Assembly (NCBI GenBank): GCA_948938605.1
Contig: CARAIG010000073.1
Coordinates: forward strand, 62,001 to 126,000
Direction of reading: 5' to 3'
Length of the DNA stretch: 64,000 nucleotides
Source: an uncultured Eubacteriales bacterium
GTDB lineage: Bacteria; Bacillota; Clostridia; Christensenellales; CAG-314
The notes below the pieces were generated by a model. The model was not told where the DNA came from. It worked only from the letters and a program-made list of their open reading frames with translations, and searched no databases. Each line of letters opens with the position of its first letter. Position 1 is the stretch's first letter. A program made the position numbers and the translations under genes. Shown here in pieces: positions 63,135-64,000 of the stretch.

Positions 63135-64000
63135 ATGGCATTAGTTACGACAAAGGAAATGTTTAAAAGGGCATACAAGGAACACTTTTCGGTTGGCGCG
63201 TTTAACGTAGACAACTTGGAAACGCTGCAAGCCGTTATCGAAGCGGCAGCTGAAACAAAATCGCCCGTTATAATCGCTATTACGGAAAACGTTATTAAAT
63301 ATTTCGGCATTGCTTATTTAAGACACGCAATCGAAGCCGCCGTTGAAACTTACGGCGTGGAAGTTGCTTTGCACTTGGACCACGGCAAGTCGATTGAAAT
63401 TTGTAAATATTGCGTTGACAACGGCTTTACGTCCGTTATGATCGACGCAAGCGCGTACGACTTCGAGGAAAACATCCGTATCACTAAGGAAGTGGTGGAA
63501 TACGCTCACGCTAAGGGCGTAGTTGTCGAAAGCGAATTGGGCGCAATAGCAGGTATCGAGGAAGATATCGACGTTAACGACAAGTACGGCAGATTTACCC
63601 ACCCCGACGATGTAGTGGAATTTGTAACCCGCACAGGCATTGACAGTTTGGCAATAGCAATAGGTACGGCGCACGGCGCATACAAATTTAAGCCCGGTCA
63701 AAAACCCCAATTAAGGTTTGATATCTTAGACGAAATCGAAGAAAAGCTTCCCGGTTTCCCCTTGGTATTGCACGGATCTTCGTCCGTCCCCCAATCACGT
63801 TTGGCATTGGTTAACCAATACGGCGGACAAATGAAGGAAGCAATCGGTATCCCCGAAAGTATGCTTACCGAAGCGTCTCATCACTCTGTATGCAAAATTA
63901 ACGTCGGTACCGACTTGCGCGTAACGTTTACCGGCGAAATCCGCAAATTCTTCTTTACCCAACCGCAGGAATACGAAATCCGTAAGTATACCACTCCCGC
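63135..64000 (+). CDS. Class II fructose-bisphosphate aldolase, copy 3 (cut by window end)
   Basis: Starts at 63135 (MALVTTKEMFKRAYKEHF) after GGAGGAAAA; the open frame runs beyond base 64000, so 288 residues are visible. All metal-binding and phosphate-binding motifs are present (LHLDHGKS, IGTAHGAYKF, LHGSSSVP, NVGTDLRVT). It is a paralogue of copy 2. Confidence 0.93.
   Translation, partial: MALVTTKEMFKRAYKEHFSVGAFNVDNLETLQAVIEAAAETKSPVIIAITENVIKYFGIAYLRHAIEAAVETYGVEVALHLDHGKSIEICKYCVDNGFTSVMIDASAYDFEENIRITKEVVEYAHAKGVVVESELGAIAGIEEDIDVNDKYGRFTHPDDVVEFVTRTGIDSLAIAIGTAHGAYKFKPGQKPQLRFDILDEIEEKLPGFPLVLHGSSSVPQSRLALVNQYGGQMKEAIGIPESMLTEASHHSVCKINVGTDLRVTFTGEIRKFFFTQPQEYEIRKYTTP

Noticed and set aside
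1..64000. CRISPR array
   Set aside because: No regularly spaced short direct repeats and no cas-like gene seen; the only repeated DNA is the Fic-flanking pair and the palindromic family.

Overview
The window looks like the chromosome of an anaerobic low-GC Gram-positive (Firmicutes, probably a gut-type Clostridia lineage). The signs are AGGAGG-type ribosome sites, lipoproteins with LVAC lipoboxes, sigma-A promoters (TTGACA-17-TATAAT type), an anaerobic ribonucleotide-reductase activase, a YhaO/YhaN pair, transporters of the LplB/YtcP type, and MalK/UgpC-type ATPases. The exact taxon cannot be fixed from the sequence alone.

Region 1 (1-33.4 kb) is a carbohydrate locus. It opens with uronate catabolism: the 3' part of uxaC, an AraC regulator, a polysaccharide deacetylase, a TIM-barrel/oxidoreductase fusion, uxuA and an SDR fructuronate reductase. 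Next come three giant secreted or anchored proteins built from beta-helix, esterase, DNRLRE and InlB-type repeat modules (6.8-11.2, 11.3-15.2, 21.2-25.9 kb) and a BIG2-type lipoprotein. A LacI regulator, two permeases and a solute-binding lipoprotein lie among them. Three copies of the palindrome TGTAAGCGCTTACA sit in front of the 6.8 kb and 17.5 kb operons. The second operon continues into nagB, nagA and several Gfo/Idh/MocA oxidoreductases and sugar-phosphate-isomerase-like proteins. A plausible scheme is that surface enzymes cut a uronic-acid or amino-sugar polysaccharide, the ABC system imports oligomers, and cytoplasmic enzymes feed fragments to 2-keto-3-deoxygluconate and fructose-6-phosphate.

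Region 2 (33.4-36.1 kb) is an accessory insertion: a Fic-domain gene between two ~173-bp direct repeats. Each repeat contains the 3' half of a tRNA-Arg(CCU) gene, and the complete tRNA is at the right end. No integrase is present.

Region 3 (36.1-54 kb) is mostly housekeeping: YhaO/YhaN-like nuclease and ATPase, split transketolase, GH36 alpha-galactosidase, a phosphoesterase, a 1163-residue orphan membrane protein, DegV, a possible small RNA, an XRE-membrane regulator, pyruvate kinase, psuG and an anaerobic RNR activase.

Region 4 (54-64 kb) holds an ABC transporter (lipoprotein, fused double permease, ATPase with a histone-like lysine-rich tail) behind a highly structured leader. It then has an RDD protein, surE and three tandem class II aldolases, the last cut by the window end. 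A MITE-like palindromic repeat family is scattered through the intergenic regions and twice forms the 3' end of a gene.
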